From Archivesica marissinica (lineage: Eukaryota; Mollusca; Bivalvia; Venerida; Vesicomyidae), in assembly GCA_014843695.1 (NCBI GenBank), contig CM026400.1, forward strand, positions 46,012,846-46,076,845: DNA of 64,000 nucleotides, read 5' to 3'. The notes under the pieces were generated by a model. The model had not been told where the DNA came from. It ran no database searches and saw only the letters and a program-made list of their open reading frames with translations. The translations under genes and the position numbers were made by a program. Shown here in pieces: positions 1 through 12,140 of the stretch. The number at the start of each line of letters is the position of its first letter. Within the stretch, counting starts at the first letter, position 1.

Positions 1-291
1 TCCACCCCTAATCCAGAAACTCAGTGTGTATGTACATCTATGAATGGTCCCCCACTCGGCACCTCATATACACCCCTAATCCAGAAACACAGTGTGTATG
101 TACATCTATGAATGACCCCTGTTCGTCACCTCATAACCACCCCTAATCCAGAAACTCAGTGTGTATGTACATCTATGAATGACCCCCCGCTCGTCACCTC
201 ATAACCACCCCTAATCCAGAAACACAGTGTGTATGTACATCTATGAATGACCCCCCGCTCGGCACCTCATAACCACCCCTAATCCAGAAAC
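1..291. repeat. 68-bp minisatellite, cut by assembly gap
   Basis: About 4.3 direct copies of a 68-bp unit; the word CACCCCTAATCCAGAAAC recurs at 3, 71, 138, 206 and 274. Copies differ by a few substitutions. The array runs off the left window edge and into the N gap, so its true size is unknown. No coding potential. Confidence 0.95.
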
Positions 292-1291
292 NNNNNNNNN
301 NNNNNNNNNNNNNNNNNNNNNNNNNNNNNNNNNNNNNNNNNNNNNNNNNNNNNNNNNNNNNNNNNNNNNNNNNNNNNNNNNNNNNNNNNNNNNNNNNNNN
401 NNNNNNNNNNNNNNNNNNNNNNNNNNNNNNNNNNNNNNNNNNNNNNNNNNNNNNNNNNNNNNNNNNNNNNNNNNNNNNNNNNNNNNNNNNNNNNNNNNNN
501 NNNNNNNNNNNNNNNNNNNNNNNNNNNNNNNNNNNNNNNNNNNNNNNNNNNNNNNNNNNNNNNNNNNNNNNNNNNNNNNNNNNNNNNNNNNNNNNNNNNN
601 NNNNNNNNNNNNNNNNNNNNNNNNNNNNNNNNNNNNNNNNNNNNNNNNNNNNNNNNNNNNNNNNNNNNNNNNNNNNNNNNNNNNNNNNNNNNNNNNNNNN
701 NNNNNNNNNNNNNNNNNNNNNNNNNNNNNNNNNNNNNNNNNNNNNNNNNNNNNNNNNNNNNNNNNNNNNNNNNNNNNNNNNNNNNNNNNNNNNNNNNNNN
801 NNNNNNNNNNNNNNNNNNNNNNNNNNNNNNNNNNNNNNNNNNNNNNNNNNNNNNNNNNNNNNNNNNNNNNNNNNNNNNNNNNNNNNNNNNNNNNNNNNNN
901 NNNNNNNNNNNNNNNNNNNNNNNNNNNNNNNNNNNNNNNNNNNNNNNNNNNNNNNNNNNNNNNNNNNNNNNNNNNNNNNNNNNNNNNNNNNNNNNNNNNN
1001 NNNNNNNNNNNNNNNNNNNNNNNNNNNNNNNNNNNNNNNNNNNNNNNNNNNNNNNNNNNNNNNNNNNNNNNNNNNNNNNNNNNNNNNNNNNNNNNNNNNN
1101 NNNNNNNNNNNNNNNNNNNNNNNNNNNNNNNNNNNNNNNNNNNNNNNNNNNNNNNNNNNNNNNNNNNNNNNNNNNNNNNNNNNNNNNNNNNNNNNNNNNN
1201 NNNNNNNNNNNNNNNNNNNNNNNNNNNNNNNNNNNNNNNNNNNNNNNNNNNNNNNNNNNNNNNNNNNNNNNNNNNNNNNNNNNNNNNNNNN
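292..1291. other. assembly gap (1000 N)
   Basis: Exactly 1000 N. A round-number run usually marks a scaffold join of unknown size. The satellites on its two sides are unrelated, so continuity across it is not shown by the sequence. Confidence 0.99.
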
Positions 1292-3366
1292 GGTGAATGC
1301 TATAACATGCCAACCTCACTGGCGAATGCTATGACATGCCAACCACACTGGTGAATGCTATAACATGCTAACCACACTGGCGAATGCTGTAACATGCTAA
1401 CCACACTGGTGAATGCTATAACATGCCAACCTCACTGGCGAATGCTATAACATGCCAACCACACTGGCGAATGCTATAACATGCCAACCTCACTGGTGAA
1501 TGCTGTAACATGCTAACCACACTGGTGAATGCTATAACATGCTAACCACACTGGCGAATGCTGTAACATGCTAACCACACTGGTGAATGCTCTAACATGC
1601 TAACCACACTGGCGACTGCTATAACATGCTAACCACACTGGCGAATGCTATAACATGCTAACCACACTGGTGAATGCTATAACATGCTAACCACACTGGC
1701 GAATGCTCTAACATGCTAACCACACTGGCGAATGCTATAACATGCTAACCACACTGGTGAATGCTATAACATGCCAACCTCACTGGCGAATGATATAACA
1801 TGCCAACCACAATGGTGAATGCTATAACATGCCAACCTCACTGGCGAATGATATAGCATACAACCCTGACTGGTGAATGCTATAACATGCCAACCTCACT
1901 GGTGAATGCTGTAACATGCCAACCTCACTGGCGAATGATGTAGCATGCCAACCTCACTGGCGAATACTGTAGCATGCCAACCTCACTGGTGAATGCTGTG
2001 TAACATGCCAACCTCACTGGCGAATGATGTAGCATGCCAACCTCACGTGTGAATACTGTAGCATGTCAACCTCACTGGCGAATGCTGTAGCATGCCAACT
2101 TCAATTGTGAATACTGTAGCATGCCAACCTCACTGGCGAATGCTGTAGCATGCCAACCTCACTTGTGAATACTGTAGCATGCCAACCTCACTGGCGAATG
2201 CTGTAGCATGCCAACCTCACTTGTGAATACTGTAGCATGCCAACATCACTGGTGAATGCTGTAACATGCGAAACTCACTGGCGAATGCTGTAGCATGCCA
2301 ACCTCACTGGCGAATGCTGTAGCATGCTAACTTCAACGGCGACTGCTATGACATGCCAACCTCACTGGCGAATGCTGTAACATGCTAACTTCAACGGCGA
2401 CTGCTATGACATGCCATCCTCACTGGCGAATGCTGTAACATGCTAACCTCACTGGCGAATGCTGTCACATGCGAACCTCACTGGCGAATGCTGTAACATG
2501 CAAACCTCACTGGCGGATGCTGTAACATGCGAACCTCACTGGCGAATGCTGTAACATGCCAACCCCACTGGCGATTGCTGTAACATGCCAACCTCACTTG
2601 CGAATGCTGTAACATGCCAACCCCACTGGCGGATGCTATAACATGCCAACCCCACTGGCGGATGCTGTAACATGCCAACCCCAAGGCGGATGCTTGCCCA
2701 GCATGCCAACCTCAATGGCGGATGGGTACATGCCAACCTCACTGGCGAATGCTGTAAACTGCCAACCCCACGGGCGGATTGCTGCAGCCAAGCATGCCAA
2801 CCTCACTTGCGATGCGTGGAACAGACAACTCAAGGGCGGATGCTGCAGAATGACAACCTCAACTGGCGGATGCTATAACTGCAACCTCACTGGCGTATGC
2901 TAATAACATGCTAACCTCAATGGTGAATGCGGTAACATGCAACCCCACACTGGTGAAATGCTATAACATGCTAACACACTGGCGAATGCTATAAATGCTA
3001 TAAAGGCTAACCACATGGGTGAAGCTATAACATGCTAACCACAATGGTGAATGATATATTATGCTAACCCACAATGGCGAATGGCGATAAAACATGCTAT
3101 CACATGCTATAACCACACTGGCGGAAGGCGATAACATGCTAACCACATGGTGTGCTATAACACATGCAACCACACTGGCGAATGCTGTAACATGCTAATC
3201 ACACTGGCGAATGCTGTAACATGCTAACCACACTGGTGAATGCTGTAACATGCTAACCACACTGGCGAATGCTGTAACATGCTAACCACACTGGTGAATG
3301 CTGTAACATGCTAACCACACTGGCGAATGCTGTAACATGCTATAACATGCTAACCTCACTGGCGAC
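1292..3366. repeat. 29-bp minisatellite
   Basis: Roughly 70 tandem copies of a 29-bp unit built from GGCGAATGCTGTAACATG plus a variable CTAACCACACT or CCAACCTCACT end. Variants cluster: CCACACT types lie at both ends and CCTCACT types in the middle, as expected from local unequal exchange. The 2640-3170 part is the most degenerate, with small indels. Short open frames here are repeat artefacts. Confidence 0.95.
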
Positions 3367-3486
3367 AAACATGCATAGTGCTAAAACAGTCAAGTGTTTG
3401 ATGCTGGTACTGAAGTGTGCCAGCTCTCCATTTTGTAATTCATAATGTGACACAGGCGGAAACAAATATGGAAACTTACTTATATA

Positions 3487-3560
3487 GAGAATCCATCGCC
3501 ACGAGCGAGAGAGAAGATGCATTTAAATGCCTTGCCCTAGGACACAATCGAAACGGCTAC
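3487..3560 (-). mobile_element. SINE B fragment
   Basis: Central part of SINE B in reverse: a CCATCGCCACGAG... segment, a short GAGA run, then TTTAAATGCCTTGCC and the domain before the tRNA head. Head and tail are missing. C-rich DNA starts where the head would lie. Confidence 0.7.
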
Positions 3561-3594
3561 ACGTGTCGCTCCGCGACACGTGTGTAAAACGCTT

Positions 3595-3800
3595 CCCCCG
3601 TCCCCCCCCCCGTCTCCCTCTTCGCCCAGAGCCTTCCTTCGTTCATCTCTCTCTAGGCGCGTTTTCACGTTCCCTTTCATTCTCTGCGGCGGGAGGTCCC
3701 TTCCTCTCTTCTCCTCTCCCACTCCTCCCCCCCCCCCCCCCCCTCCTCTTCGACTACTCTCTCGTCTCGTCTTATTCCTTATCGGGGGTTATTCCTGGGT
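3595..3800. repeat. C/T-rich low-complexity tract with poly-C runs
   Basis: Pyrimidine-rich DNA with C runs of ten (near 3603) and thirteen or more (near 3729). The long open frame through it is a low-complexity artefact. Such runs are prone to assembly error. Confidence 0.85.
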
Positions 3801-3847
3801 TTACGGGCGGTTGGTGACAGCTTCGCGCGAGCAAGATCTAGAGAATG

Positions 3848-3849
<2 letters not shown>

Positions 3850-3905
<56 letters not shown>

Positions 3906-4144
3906 TGTGCGTAGTGTGAGTGTTGTGTGTAGTGCACGTGGTGTGCGTGGTTTGCGTGGTATGCGTGGTTGTGTGTATGTGGTGTGTGGTGTATGTGGTG
4001 TGTGTGGTGTGCGTGGTGTGTGTGGTGTGTGTGGTGTGGTGTGTGTGGTATGTGAGGTGTGCGTGGTGTGTGTGGTGTGTGTGGTGTGCGTGGTGTGCTG
4101 GTGTGTATGGTGTGTGTGGTGTGCGTGGTGTGCGTGGTGTGCGT

Positions 4145-4183
<39 letters not shown>

Positions 4184-4230
4184 TGGTGTGTGTGTGTGTG
4201 TGGTGTGTGTGTGGGTGTGTGTGTGTGTGT
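3850..4230. repeat. (GT)n microsatellite with GTGGT interruptions
   Basis: A pure GT run at 3850-3904 is followed by degenerate GTGTGGTGTGCGTG-type repeats, then another purer GT stretch. Predicted VCVCVC and VVCVVC peptides are artefacts. Confidence 0.95.
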
Positions 4231-4235
4231 TATTG

Positions 4236-5085
4236 ATACTATTGAGCGCCGTCGTCAGCTTTATTTAAATAAATTCAATACTTTTGCTTTAAATAAAGTC
4301 TTTTGATTTTCAAAAGCTAAATCACCCAATGTATTCATGTATGTTTATCTTTTTTAAGCTAATGTTGTTTTACGTCTCCGATACTCAAATAGTAACCCTC
4401 TCAGATCAAATTTAAATCAGCGCCATTATACACATGTCAAAGAGCTGCGATTAGTAACCTACCTAGTTATATAATACGGCTACCTGACTACCAATCTATT
4501 TATTTAGCCTTGAATTTTGCTGATACATCATCTGACAGAAAATTTATAAATTGTTTCTAACACTTTGTCCATACTACAATGTGAACAGTAACAAGAAAAT
4601 AACATTATTTAATTCATATATATACATACATATATTACATTAACTAAATAGGACATATATTTCTTGACATCAATATATATTGGTATGCATGATAATGAAA
4701 TGGCTGATCAAAGTGGAAAGCAATCATTTAATATCTGGAATATACAACTTCTCGGATATCCAGTCTTGCTTAAAAACAAACATTAAAATGGCAAACTACT
4801 TGGAATAATATATAATTCACCAAATTTCAGTTAACTAAGGAAAGTATTGTTGGTTCCTCTTCTGTGTATCGCTCCAATCGTAGAAAAAAACGGGAACAAT
4901 TTGAAACCCCCCAACAAAATAACTTGAGACTTCATCCCCCAAACCCACCCGCTGCTACCCCATGCCACCCAAGATAATTCTGTACATGAGCCTCTCTCTA
5001 TGAGTATTTTATTGTACAATATGTGATATATAGGTGGTTATCATTATCTTGTAATTATTTTAAATAAAAAACCCGTCATTATTCT
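4236..5085. other. AT-rich stretch, nothing recognised
   Basis: No convincing open frame, repeat copy or RNA gene seen. Contains AT microsatellite-like patches near 4615-4680. Confidence 0.5.
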
Positions 5086-5250
5086 GACGTTAGGGACGGG
5101 CTGTTTAACTAATGTTGGAAAAACTTGTGGTCCAACCCTTTTGTTTTATCATGCTTTGTACTTGTTATTACGTAATGTTGTATTACGTATTGCTGCTACT
5201 GTACATGTATGATAAATTCAATAAAATTTAAAAATTAATTAAACCTAAAA
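5086..5250 (+). repeat. dispersed repeat, likely retroelement 3' end
   Basis: Shares a pattern with 46383-46560: GGGCTGTT, then CTAATGTT, an AAAACTTGTGGTCCAA-like segment, a spaced TGTTATTACG region and a terminal ATAAAA-rich tail. This looks like the 3' untranslated end of a retroelement, with no coding part attached. Confidence 0.45.
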
Positions 5251-5447
5251 AAAATAATCCAATCGTAGAGAGGAAACAGTATAATCAGAATTCACACTGG
5301 TACCCGTTCCATTTATTCATTTTAACACTTTTTAAGTGAAATTGTAGGATCCAGCATGGTGTATACGAAGCCAGTCCTCTATAAATGTCGAGTACATCTT
5401 AATTCACTGCGTAGTTATAGCATTCACTCGTCCAAAATAGTATACGG

Positions 5448-5510
5448 TGGTTATACCCGGGTGCTCGACCGTGCCTGAAATACTGCTGGGATGGAGACCG
5501 ACCTCTTCCT
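5448..5510 (+). repeat. dispersed repeat related to the 65-bp satellite
   Basis: Contains GTGGTTATACCCGGGTGC, then CGTGCCTGAAATACTGCT and a GGGATGGAGA end. It matches the satellite at 9427-10403 and the reverse of 57995-58090 by eye, so it is an isolated relative of that satellite unit. Confidence 0.55.
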
Positions 5511-5717
5511 TTACACTAACAACTGGAGTGTCACCATATTACCTAAGCTGACGGTGTGAATTTAATACCCACCCCAAAAACAACAAACAAACAAATTTCA
5601 GTTATTCATATGAATCGCTATAGTCAAATATTCAATAGCAAAATGGAGAGAATTCCAACATTAAAGCATTTAATCCATCTGTGTTTATTGTGTACATGGC
5701 TATTAGTTGTAAACTAT

Positions 5718-6032
5718 CAGGCGCGTAGCTAGGCTTACGCATGTACGCACGTGCGTACAATTAATTTTGACAGTTCCTGAAAATGAAAATTAATTAAATG
5801 CAAAAAATGCAATAAAAACTGGATCGTAAGGGGGTAAGGGGGCACTGACATTGATCATTCACAAGAAAGCAGACATGAACGAAATGCCAACATATATTGA
5901 TTGTAGCTGATGTTCACAGTAGGCAAAATTCACCTGAGGCCATATAGCGGGAAAATAATCTCCGGGTTGGGCATGCCCCCGGACCCACCTATGAGGGTGC
6001 GTAATCCATATTTAGGCCTAGCTACGCGCCTG
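5718..6032. mobile_element. MITE with CAGGCGCGTAG termini
   Basis: 315-bp non-coding element. It starts CAGGCGCGTAGCTAGGC and ends with the reverse complement, CCTAGCTACGCGCCTG. ACTAT flanks both ends (5713-5717 and 6033-6037), a likely target duplication. The CAG terminus recalls hAT elements, although those usually duplicate 8 bp. An internal GCATGCCCCCGGACC motif is shared with the MITEs at 20528 and 31487. Confidence 0.8.
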
Positions 6033-6135
6033 ACTATGTTATATAAGGAAGAATAAATATGTTTAAACCAATAACACAAAGTCTGTGGACACTGACAATG
6101 CGCAAGCCGTTAATTTGCAAAGTTGTCTAAAGAAG

Positions 6136-6446
6136 CTAGAGGTAGAGACTCGCAGGTTCGATCCCCCGTCTGGCCAAGGGGCTCAGAGATTCGGTTCCCG
6201 TCTGGCCAAGAGGCTCACAGGTTCAACCACCGTCTGACCATAACAATACTAACAGTCTTACAGATGGGACGTTCAACCCAGGGCTCGTGTCGGTGCTTTA
6301 CACAGTGCACGTGAAAGAACCAGATGAGTACCTGGAATGTGTCTCTGTCTGTATCATTGCACTATCCTCCAAACTTTAAAATGACTAAGCTCTTCAGGAA
6401 GCGTCGCTCATATGGGCAACAGGTAGCGACGATAAATAAGCTTTTA
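6136..6446 (+). mobile_element. SINE A copy with tripled partial head
   Basis: The body is complete from the CCGTCTGACC junction to the GTAGCGACGATAAATAA tail. Instead of one tRNA-like head there are three partial ones in a row, each ending with a B-box-like GGTTCGATCC/CGGTTCCCG element and CCGTCTG. The A-box part is lost, so polymerase III activity is unlikely. SINE B follows directly in the opposite orientation. Confidence 0.85.
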
Positions 6447-6451
6447 AAATT

Positions 6452-6614
6452 TCTTAAAGAATCCCTCGCCACGTGGAAGAGAGAAGAGAAGAGGCAACGT
6501 GGAATTTAAATGCTTTGCCTAAGGGCACAATCGTAACGGCTCCGATGGTGCTCGAACTCCGGGCCTTTCGCACCTGAAGCGTACACGCTACCACTGCGCT
6601 ATCACAACTTCCAA
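6452..6614 (-). mobile_element. SINE B, tail-truncated
   Basis: Reverse copy: CCACGTGG-GAGA segment, AATTTAAATGC, then the head in reverse with GCTCGAACTCC (B box) and CACTGCGCTATCA (A box). The 3' tail is missing where it meets SINE A, so the two form a tail-to-tail composite. Confidence 0.85.
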
Positions 6615-7002
6615 AAGTGCCGGTTTGCCGGTTTATGCTGTTGTCAGAGCAACTACTTACATATCTCTATTAATAATAATGTACTTTCATGTGTAACAAA
6701 CAAGCCAGCTGCAATATCAACTGGATATAAATCAACACGTATTACCACAGGTATGAATGCAATCTATGTGGAACAATGCCATATCTGTACTCACAATCAT
6801 GTGATAAAAACAAACATCAATACCGTACTAGTTGTACATTTCGTGTCATGTAACATCATAATATATCAGGAACCTAGATAGAAGATAAAATAGATCAAAA
6901 CGTAACACTAATACTCGGTCCATGCTGCCCGCGAGCAAGATGTCTCTCCCCCGGAAAGACCATGAGTACTTATGTATATTATAATAGAACATTTGTATCA
7001 TA
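6615..7002. other. AT-rich spacer, nothing recognised
   Basis: No repeat match or convincing open frame. The minus-strand frame at 6846-7079 runs into satellite DNA and has no recognisable motif. Confidence 0.5.
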
Positions 7003-8640
7003 TATTGCTTGCTAATAGTCAGTATGTAAGTACCGGTATCAATGCTTGCTAATAGATAGTATTTATTTACCGGTATCAATGCTTGCTAATAGATAGTATT
7101 TATTTACCGGTATCAATGCTTGCTAATAGATAGTATTTATTTACCGGTATCAATTGTTGCTAATAGATTGTATTTAGGTACCGGTATGAATGCTTGCTAA
7201 TAGATAGTATTTATTTACCGGTATCAATGCTTGCTAATAGATAGTATTTATTTACCGGTATCAATGCTTGCTAATAGATAATATTTATTTACCGGTATCA
7301 ATGCTTGCTAATATATAGTATTTATTTACCGGTATCAATGCTTGCTAATATATAGTATTTATTTACCGGTATCAATGCTTGCTAATAGACAGTATTTAAG
7401 TACCAGTATGAATGCTTGCTACTATATAGTAGTTAAGTACCGGTATGAATGCTTGCTAATAGATTGTATTTAAGTACTGGTATCAATGCTTGCTAATAGA
7501 CAGTAATTAAGTACCGGTATCAATGCTTGCTAATAGACAGTAGTTAAGTACTGGTGTTCAATGCTTGCTAATAGACATTATTTAAGTACCGGTGTTCAAT
7601 GCTTGCTAATAGACATTATTTAAGTACCGGTATCAATGCTTGCTAATAGACAGTATTTAAGTACCGGTATCAATGCTTGCTAATAGACAGTATTTAGGTA
7701 CCGGTGTTCAATGCTTACTAATAGACAGTATTTAGGTACCGGTGTTCAATGCTTACTAATAGACAGTATTTAAGTACCGGTATCAATGCTTGCTACTATA
7801 CAGTAGTTAAGTACCGGTGTTCAATGCTTGCTAATAGATTGTATTTAAGTACCGGTATCAATGCTTGCTAATAGACAGTATTTAAGTACCGGTATCAATG
7901 CTTGCTAATAGACAGTAGTTAAGTACCGGTATCAATGCTTGCTAATATACAGTATTTAAGTACCGGTGTTCAATGCTTGCTAATAGACATTATTTAAGTA
8001 CCGGTGTTCAATGCTTGCTAATATACATTATTTAAGTACCGGTATCAATGCTTGCTAATAGACAGTATTTAAGTACTGGTACCAATGCTTGCTAATAGAC
8101 ATTATTTAAGTACCGGTGTTCAATGCTTACTAATAGACAGTATTTAAGTACTGGTACCAATGCTTGCTAATAGACATTGTTTAAGTACTGGTACCAATGC
8201 TTGCTAATAGACATTATTTAAGTACCGGTATCAATGCTTGCTAATAGACAGTATTTAAGTACTGGTACCAATGCTTGCTAATAGACATTATTTAAGTACC
8301 GGTGTTCAATGCTTACTAATAGACAGTATTTAAGTACTGGTACCAATGCTTGCTAATAGACATTTATTTAAGTACCGGTGTTCAATGCTTGCTAATAGAC
8401 ATTATTTAAGTACCGGTATCATTGCTTGCTAATAGACATTATTTAAGTACCGGTGTTCAATGCTTGCTAATATACATTATTTAAGTACCGGGGTTCAATG
8501 ATTGCTAATAGATTGTATTTAAGTACCGGTGTTCAATGCTTGCTAATAGACAGTATTTAAGTACCTATATTCAATTCTTGCTAATATACATTATTTAAGT
8601 GTGTGTTCAATGCTTGCTAATAGATTGTATTTAAGCACCG
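7003..8640. repeat. 37-bp minisatellite
   Basis: About 44 direct copies of a 37-bp unit containing ACCGGTATCAATGCTTGC and TAATAGACAGTATTTAAGT. Two main variants alternate: GGTATCAATG and GGTGTTCAATG, the latter one base longer. Units at the left end carry ATTTATTT instead of ATTTAAGT. The right end decays gradually after 8570. Confidence 0.95.
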
Positions 8641-9013
8641 TAATACATCGCCAGCATGTAGCGAAATGTCGTTTGTTGCGACAATGTATAGTGTTGCTAC
8701 AATGAAGGTTGTATGTTGCAAGTCATTTTCGTGATGTTGTGCATTTTCTGCAACCAATTTCCTAGCACGGGAGATGAATGTTTTGTCATATTGAGACCTG
8801 TCTGTAATTGATGTAACAGGGACAAGCGCATGCGATTTAAAGTCACATGTCAGTTCCGCTGTGCTGTGTCAACACTGAACTGATTTGCATACACTGATTG
8901 TCCGCCACTATTGTATTACTAGGAAATGATATACTGATTGTTAATTAGTGTAAGTATGTACTTTCGTTACAAGTCATGTCCATTGACAATATTTCTAAGA
9001 AGATATAGTTTAT
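8641..9013. other. spacer, nothing recognised
   Basis: Apparently single-copy DNA. No gene or repeat copy recognised. Confidence 0.5.
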
Positions 9014-9195
9014 ACAAATTTATTTTAGCTCGAGAGCGAAACAAATTCTTACAACTTAGGGAGAGAGAAAAGGCAATGTGGAATTTAAATGCCTTGCCTA
9101 AGGGCACACTCGTAACTGCTCCAGCGGAGGCTCGAACTCCGGGCCTTTCGCACCTGAAGCGAACGTGCATCCACTGCGCTATTACGACTTCCACA
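9014..9195 (-). mobile_element. SINE B, internally shortened
   Basis: Reverse copy with tail (ATTTTAGCTCGAGAGCGAAA), a short GAGA segment, AATTTAAATGCCTTGCC and a full head ending GCGCTATTACGACTTCC. The segment holding CCATCGCCACG is deleted. Confidence 0.88.
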
Positions 9196-9426
9196 AAAAG
9201 ATATAATGCACGATCTTGTAAATTGTGTAGTGTGCAAGGTTACCTGACTTTGCATTCTAGTAATATTTGTTACGTTTTGTGTAAGATGATAAAACTATGT
9301 TTTATAAACGTCCAACCACATGCCAAATAGACAATGCTGTGCTGTTACTTCAAATCACTGGTCCCACCCTGCAGGTTCGAATCCCACTTTGAGTCTCGAC
9401 TTCTTCTTTCATGTGAGGAAAGTATA

Positions 9427-10403
9427 CGATTGGCTGGCGGAATGTCGGTAGTGCTATCCGGGTGCCCGTCCATGCTTCTTGAAACAGTGCTCTAAGGGCT
9501 GGCGGAATGTCGGTAGTGCTATCCGGGTGCCCAGCCATGCTTCTTGAAACAGTGCTCTAAGGGCTGGCGGAATGTCGGTAGTGCTATCCGGGGGCCAGCC
9601 ATGCTTCTTGAAACAGTGCTCTAAGTGCTGGCGGAATGTCGGTAGTGCTATCCGGGTGCCCACCCATGCTTCTTGAAACAGTGCTCTAAGGGCTGGCGGA
9701 ATGTCGGTAGTGCTATCCGGGTGCCCACCCATGCTTCTTGAAACAGTGCTCTAAGGGCTGGCGGAATGTCGGTAGTGCTATCCGGGGGCCCAGCCATGCT
9801 TCTTGAAACAGTGCTCTAAGGGCTGGCGGAATGTCGGTAGTGCTATCCGGGTGCCCATCCATGCTCCTTGAAACAGTGCTCTAAGGGCTGGCGGAATGTC
9901 GGTAGTGCTATCCGGGGGCCCAGCCATGCTTCTTGAAACAGTGCTCTAAGGGCTGGCGGAATGTCGGTAGTGCTATCCGGGTGCCCACCCATGCTTCTTG
10001 AAACAGTGCTCTAAGGGCTGGCGGAATGTCGGTAGTGCAATCCGGGTGCCCGTCCATGCTTCTTGAAACAGTGCTCTAAGGGCTGGCGGAATGTCGGTAG
10101 TGCAATCCGGGTGCCCAGCCATGCTTCTTGAAACAGTGCTCTAAGGGCTGGCGGAATGTCGGTAGTGCAATCCGGGTGCCCAGCCATGCTTCTTGAAACA
10201 GTGCTCTAAGGGCTGGCGGAATGTCGGTAGTGCTATCCGGGTGCCCACCCATGCTTCTTGAAACAGTGCTCTAAGGGCTGGCGGAATGTCGGTAGTGCTA
10301 TCCGGGGGCCACCCATGCTTCTTGAAACAGTGCTCTAAGGGCTGGCGGAATGTCGGTAGCGCTATCCGGGTGCCCAGCCATGCTTCTTGAAACAGTGCTC
10401 TAA
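9427..10403. repeat. 65-bp minisatellite
   Basis: About 15 head-to-tail copies of a 65-66 bp unit: GGCTGGCGGAATGTCGG, TAGTGCTATCCGGGTGCCC, a CATGCTTCTTGAAACAG segment and TGCTCTAAG. Its last unit runs into ACATTCGGGGTGTAGATCC (10407-10425), which matches the reverse of 57998-58020. This ties the array to a dispersed repeat. The 65-bp phase still leaves frames open for about 90 residues, which are artefacts. Confidence 0.95.
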
Positions 10404-10507
10404 TGGACATTCGGGGTGTAGATCCACCAATAGCAACTAGAGCGTCGCGTTATAAATCTAAGCCTTGGTGATTAACGATAGTTTAGGTCATATGGCGACG
10501 GTACAGT

Positions 10508-11192
10508 TAGTATTGGCGGTGGAAGACTAGCAATACTACAGGAACTGACCGGCGGTGGAATACCCCGGTGACCCTCCTAGCAATACTACAGGAACTGACC
10601 GGCGGTGGAAGACCCCGGGTGACCCTCCTAGTAATACTACACGAACTGACCGGCGGTGGAATACCCCGGTGACCCTCCTAGTAATACTACAGGAACTGAC
10701 CGGCGGTGGAAGACCCCGGGTGACCCTCCTAGTAATACTACAGGAACTGACCGGCGGTGGAATACCCCGGTGACCCTCCTAGCAATACTAAGGAACTGAC
10801 CGGCGGTGGAATACCCCGGTGACCCTCCTAGCAATACTACAGGAACTGACCGGCGGTGGAATACCCCGGTGACCCTCCTAGCAATACTACAGGAACTGAC
10901 CGGCGGTGGAAGACCCCGGGTGACCCTCCTAGTAATACTACACGAACTGACCCGGCGGTGGAAGACCCCGGGTGACCCTCCTAGTAATACTACACGAACT
11001 GACCCGGCGGTGGAAGACCCCGGGTGACCCTCCTAGTAATACTACACGAACTGACCGGCGGTGGAATACCCCGGTGACCCTCCTAGCAATACTACAGGAA
11101 CTGACCGGCGGTGGAAGACCCCGGGTGACCCTCCTAGTAATACTACAGGAACTGACCGGCGGTGGAAGACCCCGGGTGACCCTCTTAGTAAT
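10508..11192. repeat. 50/51-bp minisatellite
   Basis: About 13-14 copies with GGAACTGACCGGCGGTGG, an ATACCCCGG or AGACCCCGGG variant, and TGACCCTCCTAGCAATAC. The variants differ by one base and alternate irregularly. No parent repeat was found in the window. Confidence 0.95.
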
Positions 11193-11195
11193 AGG

Positions 11196-11877
11196 ACACC
11201 CGGTTAGAACCACTGACTACTATTACAAGTTAGAACTTGAATTAATTCGACACCCCCAGTGGGAATCGAACCTACAGCGTTCGAGGAACAGTGGTTTTAA
11301 ATAAACGACCGTAACAACTCTCTACGAAGCCCCTAAGCTCACAAATATACAGACACAATTACTGATTGCCCACACATGTCCACAACCTTTCATGACAGTC
11401 CCGCGTGTAACAGAAACACACACGGAACAATAGCTGATCCCTATGTTATGATAAGTATTCATGAACTACCCCCATTTTGAAGAGTCATATTATCAGAGAA
11501 CCTTTAGCAGATTAATATGAGAGAACGTTAAACAATACAGAACGGATATGACGATGGTAAGTGAAGTAGTGCGTTTTCATTATGTCGCTCGTGTGACTTG
11601 AGTTATTTGTCCAAGCATATATTATATTGCTGCTTGTTCATTCAAAGGGTCCCGAGGGATCCATTATTTTTACTAGCTACATTAAATGCACGTAATTCAC
11701 TCGTGTAACAATTACTAAATGTAACGCCTATATGTTTTATGGATGCACACCACTGTATTTTCTCCTCCTTCGCGCTATAGTAAATCGATCAACTGTCACA
11801 GTCAAATTCTCAGTTCCAAACAAGAATCGACATTTACCGCATGCAGTTCTGTAAACTCCAGGGCTGCTGCTTGCTGT
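11196..11877. other. flank of DNA transposon, no gene seen
   Basis: Begins with a tRNA-like reverse fragment (GTGGGAATCGAACCTAC near 11260) that may be a decayed SINE head. The rest is AT-rich. The plus frame at 11743 continues into the TIR and has no recognised motif. Confidence 0.45.
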
Positions 11878-11881
11878 TATA

Positions 11882-12140
11882 GTCAGGTTCACTATGTCAA
11901 TAAATTAAATTTCGTTCAGAATTATGGTAGATTAGCAAACCTATACATTTTTGGAAACATTATTACATGGAAAATCTGAAAATTAATGTTTACATTTGCG
12001 GTGATACCTGTATGGCGGCAAAATATTTTCAAAATGGTCAATGTAAAATACATATTTTGTTCTATTTCTGCCTCTAATAACCCTAAAAACTTTTTAAAAT
12101 ATACTAAACCTATATTTTCAGGGACAAGGTATCCAATGAA
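11882..12140 (+). repeat. left terminal inverted repeat
   Basis: Pairs with 15779-16029. Shared blocks include GTCAGGTTCACTATG, GTAGATTAGCAAACCTATAC, TTTACATTTGCGGTGATACC and CTATTTCTGCCTCTAAT. The arm is shorter than its partner around 12010-12035, where the partner carries an extra ATGGCGGCC-like segment. Confidence 0.92.

Noticed and set aside
279..1319. 346-residue open frame
   Set aside because: Spans the N gap; no sequence information.
3580..4306. VCVC-rich protein
   Set aside because: Translation of (GT)n and poly-C low-complexity DNA.
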